Source: Gimesia algae
Lineage (GTDB): Bacteria > Planctomycetota > Planctomycetia > Planctomycetales > Planctomycetaceae
Length of the DNA: 64,000 nt
Assembly: GCF_007746795.1 (NCBI RefSeq)
Contig: NZ_CP036343.1
Location: forward strand, 3,590,369 to 3,654,368
Direction of reading: 5' to 3'
Below the pieces are notes generated by a model. It was not told the origin of the DNA and ran no database searches. It worked only from the letters and a program-made list of their open reading frames with translations. This document shows positions 47,937 through 58,199 of the stretch, in pieces. The first letter of the stretch is position 1. Every line of letters starts with the position of its first letter. A program made the translations under genes and the position numbers.

Positions 47937-48246
47937 GTGTCGGCTTTCGTGTCATTTCGTGTATTTCGTGGTAGAAAAAAGAAGAAAGCGGGTTTCATCC
48001 GGTCCCGTTGCGGTGCGAAACTGATTTGAACATCGCCAGGCGGGCGGACACATGGGTCACGCCCCTAAGATAGGGTGGCACTGTTGGCTCGTCCAACAGT
48101 GTTTCAGAAATGTCCCCCATCTTGATCAATACTACACCTGACACTGATTTCACTGTTGGGTAAACCAACAGTGCCACCCGTCGCTGAGTGGTAGAGGTAA
48201 CCTCCTGCTCGCTTTGCTCGCCCCGAATTTCATTCGGGGTGACCCC
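47937..48246. repeat. 310-bp tandem repeat, unit 2
   Basis: Second unit, with the hairpins at 48079-48101 and 48151-48173 and the palindrome at 48221-48239, all displaced by exactly 310 bases from unit 1. Confidence 0.85.
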
Positions 48247-48297
48247 TGTTTGTAATAGAAATCATCGAGATGTGCGGTTAAAAAAGGATTGGAGAGG

Positions 48298-48325
48298 AAC
48301 CGGGGATAACGACCTGCGGCTGATT
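48298..48325 (+). repeat. CCCTGCGGCTAATT-type dispersed repeat, degenerate copy
   Basis: AACCGGGGATAACGACCTG then CGGCTGATT. About 40 bases including upstream sequence resemble 50705-50757. Confidence 0.4.
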
Positions 48326-48446
48326 ACGGAAGCCACCCGTCAGGCTGTTCTGGAGGCGATCATAGAAGAGGTCAGGATTTTTAATCGCGAATCCTGACCT
48401 CTCCTTTCGCTCCTGTATTTTCAAATCATGTGGGAGTGATCAAACT

Positions 48447-48983
48447 CTATTTCAAATCTCCGGGAGCAAAGCCGAGCTCGAGGGGCGCGTGGGGTTGGTT
48501 GCCGCAGATGAGTTGAAATTTTTGCCACAACGTGAGCTGCTGTCTCCAGTTTTTGACTGCAGCTTTCAGCTTCGGTATGGAGGGATGTTCTTCGTCTTTC
48601 AATTCAGACAACGCATTGTAAAATCCCGGTAAATTCTGATTCAATAGGAGAGCAACGGCGAAATTGACTTTAAAGACAACCGGTGCGTCGGCTCGTAGAA
48701 AGATGCCTCCATTTACGAGGAGGCTGCGGTAGATCTCAATCGCCACCTGAGGATTCCCGAGCCGCAGCTGACAAACGGCTGTCGCATTCCTCAACCAGGG
48801 AGTCTTTATTTTCGAATTCGCAATCAGAGTCAGCGCCTTGTCAGGAGAATTCGCCTGCAGCAACTGATCTACACGATTGAGCAACACATCAATGTCTGAG
48901 GTTCTCATCGACTCAGGAGATTTCTCATTCTTCTGAGGAGTTGGTGTTTGTATTCTTTTTAGATCGTCATTTTTCTGGTGCAT
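48447..48983 (-). CDS. Hypothetical TPR-like protein, 178 aa
   Basis: The first 30 residues are polar and probably disordered. Residues 31-178 are helical with TPR-like spacing: 'VDQLLQANSPDKALTLIANS', 'WLRNATAVCQLRLGNPQVAI', then 'KVNFAVALLLNQNLPGFYNA'. No signal peptide. It is isolated between two repeat-rich, gene-poor stretches. A scaffold role is the best guess. Confidence 0.55.
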   Translation of the reverse strand: MHQKNDDLKRIQTPTPQKNEKSPESMRTSDIDVLLNRVDQLLQANSPDKALTLIANSKIKTPWLRNATAVCQLRLGNPQVAIEIYRSLLVNGGIFLRADAPVVFKVNFAVALLLNQNLPGFYNALSELKDEEHPSIPKLKAAVKNWRQQLTLWQKFQLICGNQPHAPLELGFAPGDLK

Positions 48984-49024
48984 AAAACAGGGTCCTTAAA
49001 AACCATGGGGGATACTTCTGATAA

Positions 49025-49116
49025 GACTGTGTCCAGTTGTACTGCAGCGATTCCAGGTCCATTTGGACCGAGTAGCACAGCTCGAGAGACGCTATGGTTA
49101 AATGTGATGCGCGCTA
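49025..49116 (+). repeat. 92-bp dispersed element, copy 1
   Basis: Aligns without gaps to 62436-62527 at 70 of 92 positions. Both start with GACTGTGTCCAGTT and end near AAATGTRATGCG. Many differences fall at third codon positions of one frame ('RDAMVKC' in both), which hints at a former coding sequence; this copy has a TAG in that frame. Confidence 0.55.
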
Positions 49117-49924
49117 TAATGCCACTGAACCAGCAGAACCCGGCAGTCGGGTTTTGTGGGCGCATTGCGGGGGTAGACTGTCTGTGAAATGCATGACAGG
49201 ATCACCGAATGCAGTGGCAGAAGCGTGTAATCAGGATTTGAATTCACTGATCAAAGCTGAGTGGGAACCCGGAGCGAAATGTCCGGGTCTGTTTCCATCA
49301 CGTCAGCCACGTACAGAAGAGGACCTGCAGAGAGATACCCGAGAGCCCGAGCCAGCTGGAGGCGCGGATCGCATCCCGGCCCGAATTCCGATGGAATGCA
49401 ACGGTATTCTGAGCATGGAAAGCATACGAAACATCCGAATTGTGGAGACTGGCCCCTGTTGTTCCGCCGCCAGTCTGCCGAATTGCATGCGGAGGGGACT
49501 GGTCAGGCAGAGTATAAGCGCGTGCGTGTGGAGCGCTGTCCGCAGTGGTTTGAGATCCGGATGCACACTCACTTCGGGTAGAATGGGAATCACCGGATAC
49601 GAAGAGATGACTCTCCGTACCGCCTGTTGCGCTGCCAAGCAGAAATACAATTGTCTGTAATATCGCGAACACAACCGTACCTTACTGGTCGATGGAATCC
49701 TGAGCGAGTCTCTCAACTCTCATGAACACAGAAGTATATCCCGGCTCATGAAACTTGAATAGCCTGTTTTCATTCATTTCTTAAATCTGGAATTATGCCA
49801 AAACGATGCCTGGATTTTAAAATCATGATCTCAAATTTCAGTGGTTCGGGATTTTCATCTGCGGGGCATGGGAGCCGATCTTTATAATTCGCTGTGAACC
49901 AGGTCGTGATGCGGTTTACTTAAT

Positions 49925-49947
49925 CACTGTTGGGCAAGCCAACAGTG
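49925..49947. repeat. CACTGTTGG/CCAACAGTG hairpin, solitary copy
   Basis: Perfect 9-bp arms with a 5-base loop (GCAAG). The same arms occur four times within the 310-bp tandem repeat and, imperfectly, at 44258 and 50568. Confidence 0.6.
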
Positions 49948-50019
49948 CCACCCGGCCGCGGTTCTGGTAAATCTCGGTAAAATCCGGGGCTATCCGTTGA
50001 TTCAGGGAAGTGTTTTTTT

Positions 50020-50049
50020 CTACCACGAAAAGTACGAAAAGACACGAAC
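50020..50049 (+). repeat. CTACCACGAAAA short dispersed repeat
   Basis: CTACCACGAAAAGTACGAAA then AGACACGAAC; one of at least nine copies between 47.6 and 62.4 kb. Confidence 0.6.
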
Positions 50050-50636
50050 GTTTGATGTAACCTTACAAACTATGGTATGAGGTCGCGTGATGGATTGTTT
50101 GTTTGATTTAGCTGCTGATGAATCTTTTGAAGAAACTGAATTCGGGATCCTTCTGTTTTCATTGTTCGCAGGAATATTTTCTGCAGAGGCGCGGGGGTGT
50201 CAAGGGGGTCTGAACAGAATCGGGTGGCGATATGAATCGATATGGGCGCGATCTGGGGTGATATTCGGGCGGTTCCGTGATGAAAGGCTGCGAAGTGCGG
50301 CGACCCGCAGGCATACATCACGAACAGGTGCTGATGTGAGAACTGATTATCTGGAAAAAAGGGGCCTGAATCGGATGCACACGACGAACAAGTGTCGCGT
50401 GTTTCAGTGCTCTGTAAACTGGGCACGCGCGCGACACAGAACAACGTTTATCGCTGTTGGCGCGGCGGGGTCAAGTGCAATCTGTTCCAGATCGTCAGGT
50501 CTACTGCCTGCATTCACAGGTGGCTGGTTTGCGCAGTGGTGGTATCCCCACCTCATGATCAGGGTGGCACTGTTGGCTCGTTATTTAGACCGGACACATG
50601 ATACACAACCGTTCGGATGATTTCTCCGTCGGTTTC

Positions 50637-50675
50637 CTGTTCGCTGCGCTCACCCCGAATTGCATTCGGGGTTAC
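50637..50675 (+). repeat. REP-like palindromic element
   Basis: CTGTTCGCTGCGCTCA followed by CCCCGAATTGCATTCGGGG (50653-50671) and TTACCC. Confidence 0.65.
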
Positions 50676-50726
50676 CCGTAGTTGTTAGAGTAAAAAACAA
50701 AATGTGAGATTAAGAATTGATTGGGA

Positions 50727-50757
50727 GCCAACCGGGACTAACGCCCTGCGGCTAATT
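50727..50757 (+). repeat. CCCTGCGGCTAATT-type dispersed repeat, copy
   Basis: AACCGGGACTAACGCCCTG then CGGCTAATTA; close to the copy at 42011. Confidence 0.45.
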
Positions 50758-50868
50758 ATATATGGCTTGCGTCGGGGAGTTAAGAAATTGATAGAGTGCG
50801 CAGGAAAACAGGGAGAACGAAAGTCGCTCTCCCTGTTTCTTCAGATCGATCTAACCGAAGCTCTGAAT

Positions 50869-51864
<996 letters not shown>

Positions 51865-52110
51865 AAGAAGATCCTTTCAAATTGTCACATCTGGGAATGA
51901 AGAAATCGTCTCTAACACTAGACCAGCGGCCTCAGAATGTCAAACGAATGTGGACTTGTCGGCAGGAGCCTGCAAAAAAAGGGGATGGCAGACTCCTATC
52001 AGGTAAGGAAATTGAGTATTATCAGAGCCACAATCATTCGAAATAACAGAATCTTACTAATAAATTAACCCGTTTGCGGTTCACGAATTGCCTCAACAGG
52101 AAAGTCGATC

Positions 52111-52605
52111 ATGTCAGAAAACAGTTCCCCGCTGGTGGGGGTCATCATGGGCAGTCAATCGGACTGGGAAACGATGAAAGAAGCGGCGACGATCCTGAAA
52201 GAGTTCGGGGTTGAGCATGAGTGCCGGGTGGTTTCGGCCCATCGGACACCGGACTGGATGAACGAATACGCGAAGGACGCCGAACAGCGGGGTCTGGAAG
52301 TAATTATCGCGGGCGCGGGGGGCGCGGCGCATCTGCCGGGCATGGTGGCTGCCCAGACGGTGCTGCCAGTACTGGGTGTCCCTGTAAAGAGCCGGGCGCT
52401 GCAGGGACTGGATTCGCTGCTGTCGATCGTACAGATGCCGGGCGGCGTGCCAGTGGGCACACTGGCGATTGGGGAATCGGGAGCGAAGAATGCGGCGCTG
52501 CTGGCGATACGGATCCTGGGGAATTCCCGTCCTGAACTGCGAACGAAGATGCACGAATTCTGCAAGAAGCAAACTGACATCGTACTGGAAAATTCGGAAT
52601 TATGA
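52111..52605 (+). CDS. purE: N5-carboxyaminoimidazole ribonucleotide mutase
   Basis: The protein has 164 residues, the standard class I PurE length. It moves the carboxyl group of N5-CAIR to give CAIR in purine synthesis. Motifs: '[14 protein letters not shown]' (phosphate loop), '[15 protein letters not shown]' (active-site His), '[16 protein letters not shown]', '[20 protein letters not shown]'. AGGAAAG precedes the ATG. It overlaps purK by 4 bases (ATGA), so the pair is translationally coupled and works in series. Confidence 0.96.
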   Translation: MSENSSPLVGVIMGSQSDWETMKEAATILKEFGVEHECRVVSAHRTPDWMNEYAKDAEQRGLEVIIAGAGGAAHLPGMVAAQTVLPVLGVPVKSRALQGLDSLLSIVQMPGGVPVGTLAIGESGAKNAALLAIRILGNSRPELRTKMHEFCKKQTDIVLENSEL

Positions 52606-53741
52606 GTGAGTTGATCGCCCCTGGCGCAACGCTGGGAATGCTGGGCAGTGGCCAGCTGGGACGCATGTTTGCCATTGAAGCCCGCCGACTGGGTTACCAC
52701 GTGCATGTCTTTTCACCCGAAAGTCAGACGCCGACCGGACAGGTGGCGGACCTGGAAGTCGTGGGCGAATATGATGACCTTGACGCGGTCGCGAATTTCG
52801 CGAAAAAGGTGGATGTGATCTCGTTCGAGTTCGAGAATGTGCTGTCAGTCACAACCGATGCCGCCTCTCAATTCGCGCCGGTTCGTCCGGGAGCCAATGT
52901 GCTGCACGTCGCGCAGAACCGGATTCGTGAGAAATCGGAACTGCGGGACGCGGGAATTCCGGTAACGCCGTTCGCGGTGGTCAGATCGGTGGAGGAACTG
53001 AAAACGGCATTATCGGAACTGGGATGTCCGGCGGTGTTAAAGTCGGCCACTTCGGGTTATGACGGCAAGGGGCAGGTCAAAATTGATTCGCCCGAAGAAG
53101 CGGAAGCGGCCTGGAAGGAAGTCGGAGCGGACGAAACCGTACTGGAAGCGTTTATCGATTACATCTGCGAGCTATCGGTCGTGGGTGTGCGGGGGCTGGA
53201 TGGGGAGTTTGCGTTTTACGGGCCGATGAAGAATGACCATGCGAATCATATTCTGGATATTTCGGTGTTCCCCTCGGGTATGGGAGACGAAGTGAACCGA
53301 AAAGCCGTCGAAGTGACGCGGGCGGTCTTTGAGCATCTGGATGTGGTCGGCGTGTTGTGCGTTGAGTTCTTTTTAACGGACGATCAGCGTCTGATGATTA
53401 ACGAAATTGCACCGCGGCCTCACAATTCGGGTCACCTGACGATTGACGGGCATGTGACGTGTCAGTTCGAACAACAGGTGCGGGCGATCTGCGGGCTGCC
53501 TCTGGGTTCAACGAAATCTCTGGGTCCGACCGCGATGGCGAACCTGCTGGGGGATCATTGGGAACCGGGTCCGCCGGACTGGTCGGCATTGCAGCAGTTT
53601 CCTGACGTGAAAGTGCACCTGTATGGTAAACAGGAGTCGCGAATTGGTCGCAAGATGGGGCATTTGACGGCACTGGCGGAGACTTCGGAAGCAGCAGTCC
53701 AACGGGTCAAAGACGCACGGGCCGCGATTTTTCACGGCTGA
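52602..53741 (+). CDS. purK: N5-carboxyaminoimidazole ribonucleotide synthase
   Basis: The protein has 379 residues with an ATP-grasp fold. It makes N5-CAIR from AIR, bicarbonate and ATP, the substrate of PurE. Motifs: '[20 protein letters not shown]', '[18 protein letters not shown]' (ATP-binding loop), '[17 protein letters not shown]', '[20 protein letters not shown]' and '[10 protein letters not shown]' (metal and carboxylate binding). Complete and in family length. Overlaps purE by 4 bases. Confidence 0.96.
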   Translation: MSELIAPGATLGMLGSGQLGRMFAIEARRLGYHVHVFSPESQTPTGQVADLEVVGEYDDLDAVANFAKKVDVISFEFENVLSVTTDAASQFAPVRPGANVLHVAQNRIREKSELRDAGIPVTPFAVVRSVEELKTALSELGCPAVLKSATSGYDGKGQVKIDSPEEAEAAWKEVGADETVLEAFIDYICELSVVGVRGLDGEFAFYGPMKNDHANHILDISVFPSGMGDEVNRKAVEVTRAVFEHLDVVGVLCVEFFLTDDQRLMINEIAPRPHNSGHLTIDGHVTCQFEQQVRAICGLPLGSTKSLGPTAMANLLGDHWEPGPPDWSALQQFPDVKVHLYGKQESRIGRKMGHLTALAETSEAAVQRVKDARAAIFHG

Positions 53742-53767
53742 GTTCTCCCGGCTGATTTTCCACTGAA

Positions 53768-54448
53768 CTATTTGCCGCGGACATTGCCCCAGAGTTCGAT
53801 ATGCATCCGCCGGGTGACCTGACAGCCGAGCCGCGCGGCGACCTCTTCAATCCAGGGCAAACGTTCGGCCAGCATCTCCGCTGTGATCCCCTGGGGCATG
53901 AGATAGACGTTCGCGCGATCGATTTCTGGATAACGGATCAGGTAGTCTTCGATTTCGGCGATGTCTTCGCGACGGTCGACGACGAACTTGATCTGGTAAG
54001 GATGTCGTTTAATCAGCTCATGGATCACCGTGGGCTGATCGCGGCGGGCATCGTGACGGTGGGCCCAGGCAGGATCTTTGACGGGGATGGAGTTTGAGAG
54101 TTTGGGGCTGATAGACATCAGATCGGCGTGGACATCCGCCAGAATCGTGCCTGCAGTCTCGATGGTGATGATCTTACCGTCCGCGTGCAGGCGCTGCGTG
54201 AGGGATTCGATCTGGTGGCTCAACATGGGTTCGCCGCCGGTGACGACGACGTGTTCACAATCGTACTGTTTGATATGTTCCAGGATTTGATCGACGGACA
54301 TTTTGTCACCTTCCGGATTCCAGGAGGTGTAAGGTGTATCACAGAACCAGCAGCGCAGATTGCAGCCACTGGTGCGAATGAAAATCGAGGGAACCCCGAT
54401 CCATTTGCCTTCGCCTTGAGGTGAGTGAAAGATTTCCGAGATCAACAC
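53768..54448 (-). CDS. queE: 7-carboxy-7-deazaguanine synthase (radical SAM)
   Basis: The protein has 226 residues. QueE converts CPH4 to 7-carboxy-7-deazaguanine, a queuosine precursor. The radical-SAM cluster motif 'SGCNLRCWFCDTPY' has CX3CX2C. 'HSPQGEGKWIGVPSIFIR' is the family N-terminus and 'VVVTGGEPML' the SAM-binding GGE. The start is GTG 54448 (a TTG follows it). It converges with purK. No other queuosine genes are in the window. Confidence 0.9.
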   Translation of the reverse strand: MLISEIFHSPQGEGKWIGVPSIFIRTSGCNLRCWFCDTPYTSWNPEGDKMSVDQILEHIKQYDCEHVVVTGGEPMLSHQIESLTQRLHADGKIITIETAGTILADVHADLMSISPKLSNSIPVKDPAWAHRHDARRDQPTVIHELIKRHPYQIKFVVDRREDIAEIEDYLIRYPEIDRANVYLMPQGITAEMLAERLPWIEEVAARLGCQVTRRMHIELWGNVRGK

Positions 54449-54608
54449 GAGTACAACATCCTGAAGTAAAAGGAACAGTCAATGAGTCTATCTTAATAGA
54501 AAGCGCTGGTTCTTGCATTGAAATGCACGGTGAAAGCGTGGTAACTTTAGCGAAAAATCAACTGAACACAGATTACGATTGCTTTCTCCAGCAGAACAGG
54601 ATACTCCC

Positions 54609-55349
54609 ATGCGCCACGATTCCCGCCAGCCCGAACAACTGCGTCCGATCAAAGTCGAACGCGGATACACCAAAGCAACGCCGGGAAGCATCCTGATTTC
54701 TGCAGGTGACACGGTGGTGCTGTGTACGGCCAGTCTGGACAACAGCGTGCCTCCCTGGAAGAAACATGACGAAAACCCGACTGGTTGGGTGACTGCGGAA
54801 TACAACATGCTGCCCGGGAGTACGTCGCCTCGAAAACAGCGTCGGGCCGACGGACGCTCGAGCGAGATTCAGCGACTGATTGGTCGCAGCTTACGGGCGG
54901 TGATTGATTTCGGAGTTTTGGGACCGCGCACGATTACCGTGGACTGCGATGTACTGCAGGCCGACGGCGGCACACGGACGCTGAGTATCACGGGCGGCTT
55001 CCTGGCACTATTGGATACCGTGCTGGCGATTCCCGAGACCTGCGAACTGGCTCCCGGGGAAGTCTTTGATCCGAAGAAGATCTTCTCGGACAGCGTTGCT
55101 GCGGTGAGCGTCGGCTTGGTGAATGGTGAGCCGGTGCTCGATCTGGATTATGTCGAAGACAGTACCGCCGGCGTGGACATGAACGTCGTGATGACCGGGG
55201 GCGGCGACTTCATCGAAGTCCAGGGTACCGCCGAAGGGCAGACCTTCAACCGGGGCATGCTGGACGCACAACTGGAACTGGCGACGGCAGGAATCCAGCA
55301 GCTGACGGAGATTCAACGCGGGTGCTTCGGAGCCGACTGGCCTTTGTGA
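54609..55349 (+). CDS. rph: Ribonuclease PH
   Basis: The protein has 246 residues from ATG 54609, chosen because AGGATAC precedes it and the family begins '[20 protein letters not shown]'. A frame start at 54579 adds ten residues. It is a phosphorolytic 3'-5' exonuclease for tRNA maturation. Motifs: '[16 protein letters not shown]', '[17 protein letters not shown]' (the RNA- and phosphate-contacting region with RxxR), '[20 protein letters not shown]' and '[20 protein letters not shown]'. Complete. Confidence 0.95.
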   Translation: MRHDSRQPEQLRPIKVERGYTKATPGSILISAGDTVVLCTASLDNSVPPWKKHDENPTGWVTAEYNMLPGSTSPRKQRRADGRSSEIQRLIGRSLRAVIDFGVLGPRTITVDCDVLQADGGTRTLSITGGFLALLDTVLAIPETCELAPGEVFDPKKIFSDSVAAVSVGLVNGEPVLDLDYVEDSTAGVDMNVVMTGGGDFIEVQGTAEGQTFNRGMLDAQLELATAGIQQLTEIQRGCFGADWPL

Positions 55350-55357
55350 TTTTTTTG

Positions 55358-55380
55358 CTACCATGAAAGACACGAAAAAG
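55358..55380 (+). repeat. CTACCACGAAAA short dispersed repeat, partial
   Basis: CTACCATGAAAGACACGAAA, just past the rph stop. Confidence 0.5.
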
Positions 55381-55516
55381 TGAGGGGACGGGTAAGCGGT
55401 AAGTAGAAGAGTGAATCAAGACAAACGCTCAGCTAAACCCAAACATTCCAGAGGCACAGCAAAGCAGTAAAAGAGGTTTAACCGAACTAACGCAGCAGGT
55501 TTCAGGCAAGTACAAC

Positions 55517-56461
55517 ATGAATCAGCTTCGCGACAAGATCCTTCGTGGCATTAAACGGTACAAAGTCAGTGAGTTTCAGGATCAGATACTAGACGGTCTG
55601 TTGCCAGCCGTCGATCTGGTTCCGGGAAAGCCGGTGAAGCGCAAGCTACCTGCAGGCCGTTCCAAATTTGGTGGAGAGCCCGACCTGCATGATCCTGACG
55701 ATTGGCCCTACGAACCCGCAGGACGACCATTACATTTCCTGGCTCAAATCCGCTTGAGTGACCTGCCGGCAAAACATATTCCCCGTTCGATCCTGCCGGC
55801 GAAAGGCTGGCTCTGGTTCTGGTATGACAGCCTGGGAATGTGGGAAGAACATTATTCGCTGCGGACTGACTGGATGACGCACGGCTTTCAAGTGACTTTT
55901 TCTCCTATGGAGCATAAGCCGGTGCGGCGCTGTTCATTTCCGAGTTTTTCAGAGCGGAAAATACCGAAAGCGATCACCCGGAAAGGATATTTCAGACCGG
56001 CTACTGAGATTTACAGACCTGACCCTGAAGCTTCACTGCGTTTTAAGCCTATGTATTCTTTAAATAGCCGGGCTCTGGATACACTCTATGAAGCAGCAGA
56101 TAACTGTGAAACAGAAGAGCTTGAGAATCTGATTACCGGGTTTATCTATCTTTTTTTTAATACCAATCACCAGTTGCTTGGAGATTATGACGACCGTTTT
56201 GATGGAGACTGTCGTGAAAGCTGTCATCTGGCTATGAAAGCAAAATCCAAAGGAGAGAGCGTGCTTCATTTCCGTCAAGACCCTGAAAAACCAGTCACCA
56301 ACAGACAAAAAAAAGACTGGCGGTTACTACTGGATTTAGGGAGTGATAATCAATTCAACTGGTGCTGGAGTGATTTTGGTAGTTTATTATTCTGGATCCG
56401 AGAGCAGGATTTAGCTAAGCAGGATTTCTCCAAAGTGCATGGTATGATCTGCTCCGGCTGA
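55517..56461 (+). CDS. DUF1963 domain-containing protein
   Basis: The protein has 314 residues. 'GRSKFGGEPDLHDPDDWPYE' and 'GRPLHFLAQIRLSDLP' followed by 'LPAKGWLWFWYDSLGMW' are the core of the DUF1963 (YwqG-like) family. A late 'LLLDLGSDNQFNWCWSDFG' corresponds to the terminal family segment. The function is unknown; members are cytoplasmic and often found near toxin/immunity loci. The middle part becomes AT-rich compared with the N-terminal third. Confidence 0.78.
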   Translation: MNQLRDKILRGIKRYKVSEFQDQILDGLLPAVDLVPGKPVKRKLPAGRSKFGGEPDLHDPDDWPYEPAGRPLHFLAQIRLSDLPAKHIPRSILPAKGWLWFWYDSLGMWEEHYSLRTDWMTHGFQVTFSPMEHKPVRRCSFPSFSERKIPKAITRKGYFRPATEIYRPDPEASLRFKPMYSLNSRALDTLYEAADNCETEELENLITGFIYLFFNTNHQLLGDYDDRFDGDCRESCHLAMKAKSKGESVLHFRQDPEKPVTNRQKKDWRLLLDLGSDNQFNWCWSDFGSLLFWIREQDLAKQDFSKVHGMICSG

Positions 56462-56495
56462 TCCCGTACCGAAGAAACCTGACCTATTATCTTTC

Positions 56496-56523
56496 AACCA
56501 CGAATAGTAAGAAAGACACGAAA
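56496..56523 (+). repeat. CTACCACGAAAA short dispersed repeat, degenerate copy
   Basis: AACCACGAATAGTAAGAAAG then ACACGAAA; lies in the gap between DUF1963 and the LRR gene. Confidence 0.5.
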
Positions 56524-56559
56524 AAAGAAGTATTGTTATCTCGAAGCCGATGGGTAAGA

Positions 56560-57504
56560 TTAAGGCGGCAGGGGCTTAGAAATAACACCTGTGTGAGATA
56601 GCCCGTCCAGTCTTGAGGAATAGCGAGATTTGACCTGGATTTCCTTTCCGGTATATTTCTCCGCCCTCTGTTCTAATGCGATCTGCCAGCGATGCTGTTC
56701 GTTTTCGCTGACTTGAGTATGATCCAGATACAGTTTTTGAAGTTGGTTCAAGTGTTTGAGATGAGAAAGACCGGCGTCTGTTACTTCGGTATTGCTCAGA
56801 CTCAGTATGGTTAAGTTTTTCAAACCTTTTAAATGCATGAGGCCTTTGTCGGTAATGGAAGTATTACTGAGGTAAAGATTTCGCAACTTCTTCAATTCTG
56901 ACAGATGAACGAGACCGGCATCCGTAATATCAGTTTTATTGAGCGACAGATACTCCAGATTCTTCAGCGATTTTAAGTGAGCCAGCCCCTGATCCGTAAT
57001 GAAACTATCGGTCAAATTCAGCATTCTGAGTTTCTTCATATTTTTCAGATACGCCAACTCAGCATCTTCCACGTTCGTATCAAATAACGATAACTGATCC
57101 AAATAAGTCAGCTCAGAGAGATAGATCAATGGGTCACTGGAGAAGCGACTGGAAGAGAGATCCAGATGTGACAGCCCCTTTAAAGACTCAATGCCTTGCA
57201 ACGTATCTACTGGAGTCTCTTTAAATTTAAACCTGATGTCGACGACTTTGACTTCTTCCGAATAAAACCAGTCGGGAGAATTGAAGGGCAGATTCACCGG
57301 GACGGGAATCAGCGGACTTTTATGATAATACAGGTGTGCCTGGCCCTGATATTCTAAGCGCAGGATGGTGTAATCCCTGACTTCCTTCTGATAGGAGTTC
57401 TTGATTCTGAAGAACAGCGTCAGAAGCAAAATGAGCGTAGCGCCCCATCTGACATAATGCCAGCCTGTGATTCTTTCAGGCTTGAATCGCAATAATCTGC
57501 CCAT
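56560..57504 (-). CDS. Membrane-anchored leucine-rich repeat protein
   Basis: The protein has 314 residues. One N-terminal membrane segment (about 20-36) is followed by a beta region. About eight LRRs of 24 residues then run from about 105 to 275, with a regular 'LxxLKxLxxLxLxxTxITDxGLxHL' pattern, for example 'LVHLSELKKLRNLYLSNT'. Repeat similarity between copies is high, which suggests recent internal expansion. A surface-exposed binding role is likely. Confidence 0.8.
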   Translation of the reverse strand: MGRLLRFKPERITGWHYVRWGATLILLLTLFFRIKNSYQKEVRDYTILRLEYQGQAHLYYHKSPLIPVPVNLPFNSPDWFYSEEVKVVDIRFKFKETPVDTLQGIESLKGLSHLDLSSSRFSSDPLIYLSELTYLDQLSLFDTNVEDAELAYLKNMKKLRMLNLTDSFITDQGLAHLKSLKNLEYLSLNKTDITDAGLVHLSELKKLRNLYLSNTSITDKGLMHLKGLKNLTILSLSNTEVTDAGLSHLKHLNQLQKLYLDHTQVSENEQHRWQIALEQRAEKYTGKEIQVKSRYSSRLDGLSHTGVISKPLPP

Positions 57505-57589
57505 GAGTTGATTACCAGACTAATGACCGGAAATGATCTACATTCTATTCGACACACAATTGTAATCTTGCTCATGCTAAAAATGATTG

Positions 57590-57619
57590 CTACCACGAAA
57601 AATACAAAAACACATGAAG
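57590..57619 (+). repeat. CTACCACGAAAA short dispersed repeat
   Basis: CTACCACGAAAAATACAAAA then ACACATGAAG, just beyond the stop of the minus-strand globin gene. Confidence 0.55.
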
Positions 57620-57650
57620 GGTTTGCGAGCCGACTCTCGAAATCGCGTGA

Positions 57651-58061
57651 TTAATATCGTTTGACCATATAGCTGATCACATAGCCAAGGATCGTGCGCC
57701 AGGTTTTTTCCACGGTTTCGTCCCACTCTTCATCGAACTCCTTCACCGTTTCGATGACTGCTTCCAGCCAGATATTATAAAGTTGTGGCTCGATATTCAG
57801 ATGGTATTGATCGTGAGTCCTGGCGCGCTCGCGCAGTTCTTTGAGTGCCTCGGAATCGCCGGATGTGGCGCCGGCTGCTAATCGAAGTGAACGGAGCAGC
57901 ATTTTGTTCTGCTGCTCGAAATCGGTATGTCGGAATTTATGACGAATTTCCTCAGATGTTGACAAAAACCGGTCATAAAACGCAGGGATAAAGCGTTCAT
58001 GTTCCATGCACCGGTCAAGGCTTTGTAGAAACTGATCTTTCGGCGTTAATGCTTCCATAGA
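57651..58061 (-). CDS. Globin-family protein
   Basis: The protein has 136 residues from ATG 58061; the frame opens upstream only with TTG at 58136. The fold is recognisable from 'FIPAFYDRFLSTSEEIRHKF', 'TDFEQQNKMLLRSLRL', 'RARTHDQYHLNIEPQLYNIW' and 'EEWDETVEKTWRTILGYVIS'. His82 is in the proximal (F8) position. It probably binds heme and could act as a single-domain sensor-type globin for oxygen or NO; no output domain is attached. Confidence 0.75.
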   Translation of the reverse strand, partial: SMEALTPKDQFLQSLDRCMEHERFIPAFYDRFLSTSEEIRHKFRHTDFEQQNKMLLRSLRLAAGATSGDSEALKELRERARTHDQYHLNIEPQLYNIWLEAVIETVKEFDEEWDETVEKTWRTILGYVISYMVKRY

Positions 58062-58199
58062 TAATCCACTCGGAACTGGGTCATTCACAACGAGCTCACA
58101 TGTCACTGTACTATCAGTTTTTTCACTGGAACGCAATGTGGCAAATTAAAACTTCTGATGTGCATTTAAATTAGAATCTGGATCAATGCCAGGACCAGG

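Larger units (their letters stand above)
47365..48446. other. Repeat-rich region without genes
   Basis: About 1.08 kb with no supported gene. It holds a 310-bp tandem duplication (47627-48246), three REP-like palindromes spaced exactly 310 bases apart, two hairpins per unit, and reverse copies of the CTACCACGAAAA repeat. Short frames of 60 codons inside each unit are by-products of the repeat. Confidence 0.7.
48984..50868. other. Gene-poor stretch with scattered repeats
   Basis: About 1.9 kb. Frames up to 188 codons occur on both strands but overlap one another, have low-complexity Arg/Ser/Cys-rich translations and no ribosome-binding sites, so I call none. It contains a 92-bp repeat (49025-49116), a hairpin (49925-49947), a CTACCACGAAAA repeat (50020-50049), a REP-like palindrome (50637-50675) and a CCCTGCGGCTAATT repeat (50727-50757). 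Confidence 0.6.

Noticed and set aside
47627-48246. CRISPR array
   Set aside because: Two long near-identical units (310 bp) with no short repeat/unique spacer alternation; it is a tandem duplication.
50087-50620. Possible 177-residue protein
   Set aside because: Arg- and Cys-rich translation, no family, overlapping frames on both strands and repeats at its end.
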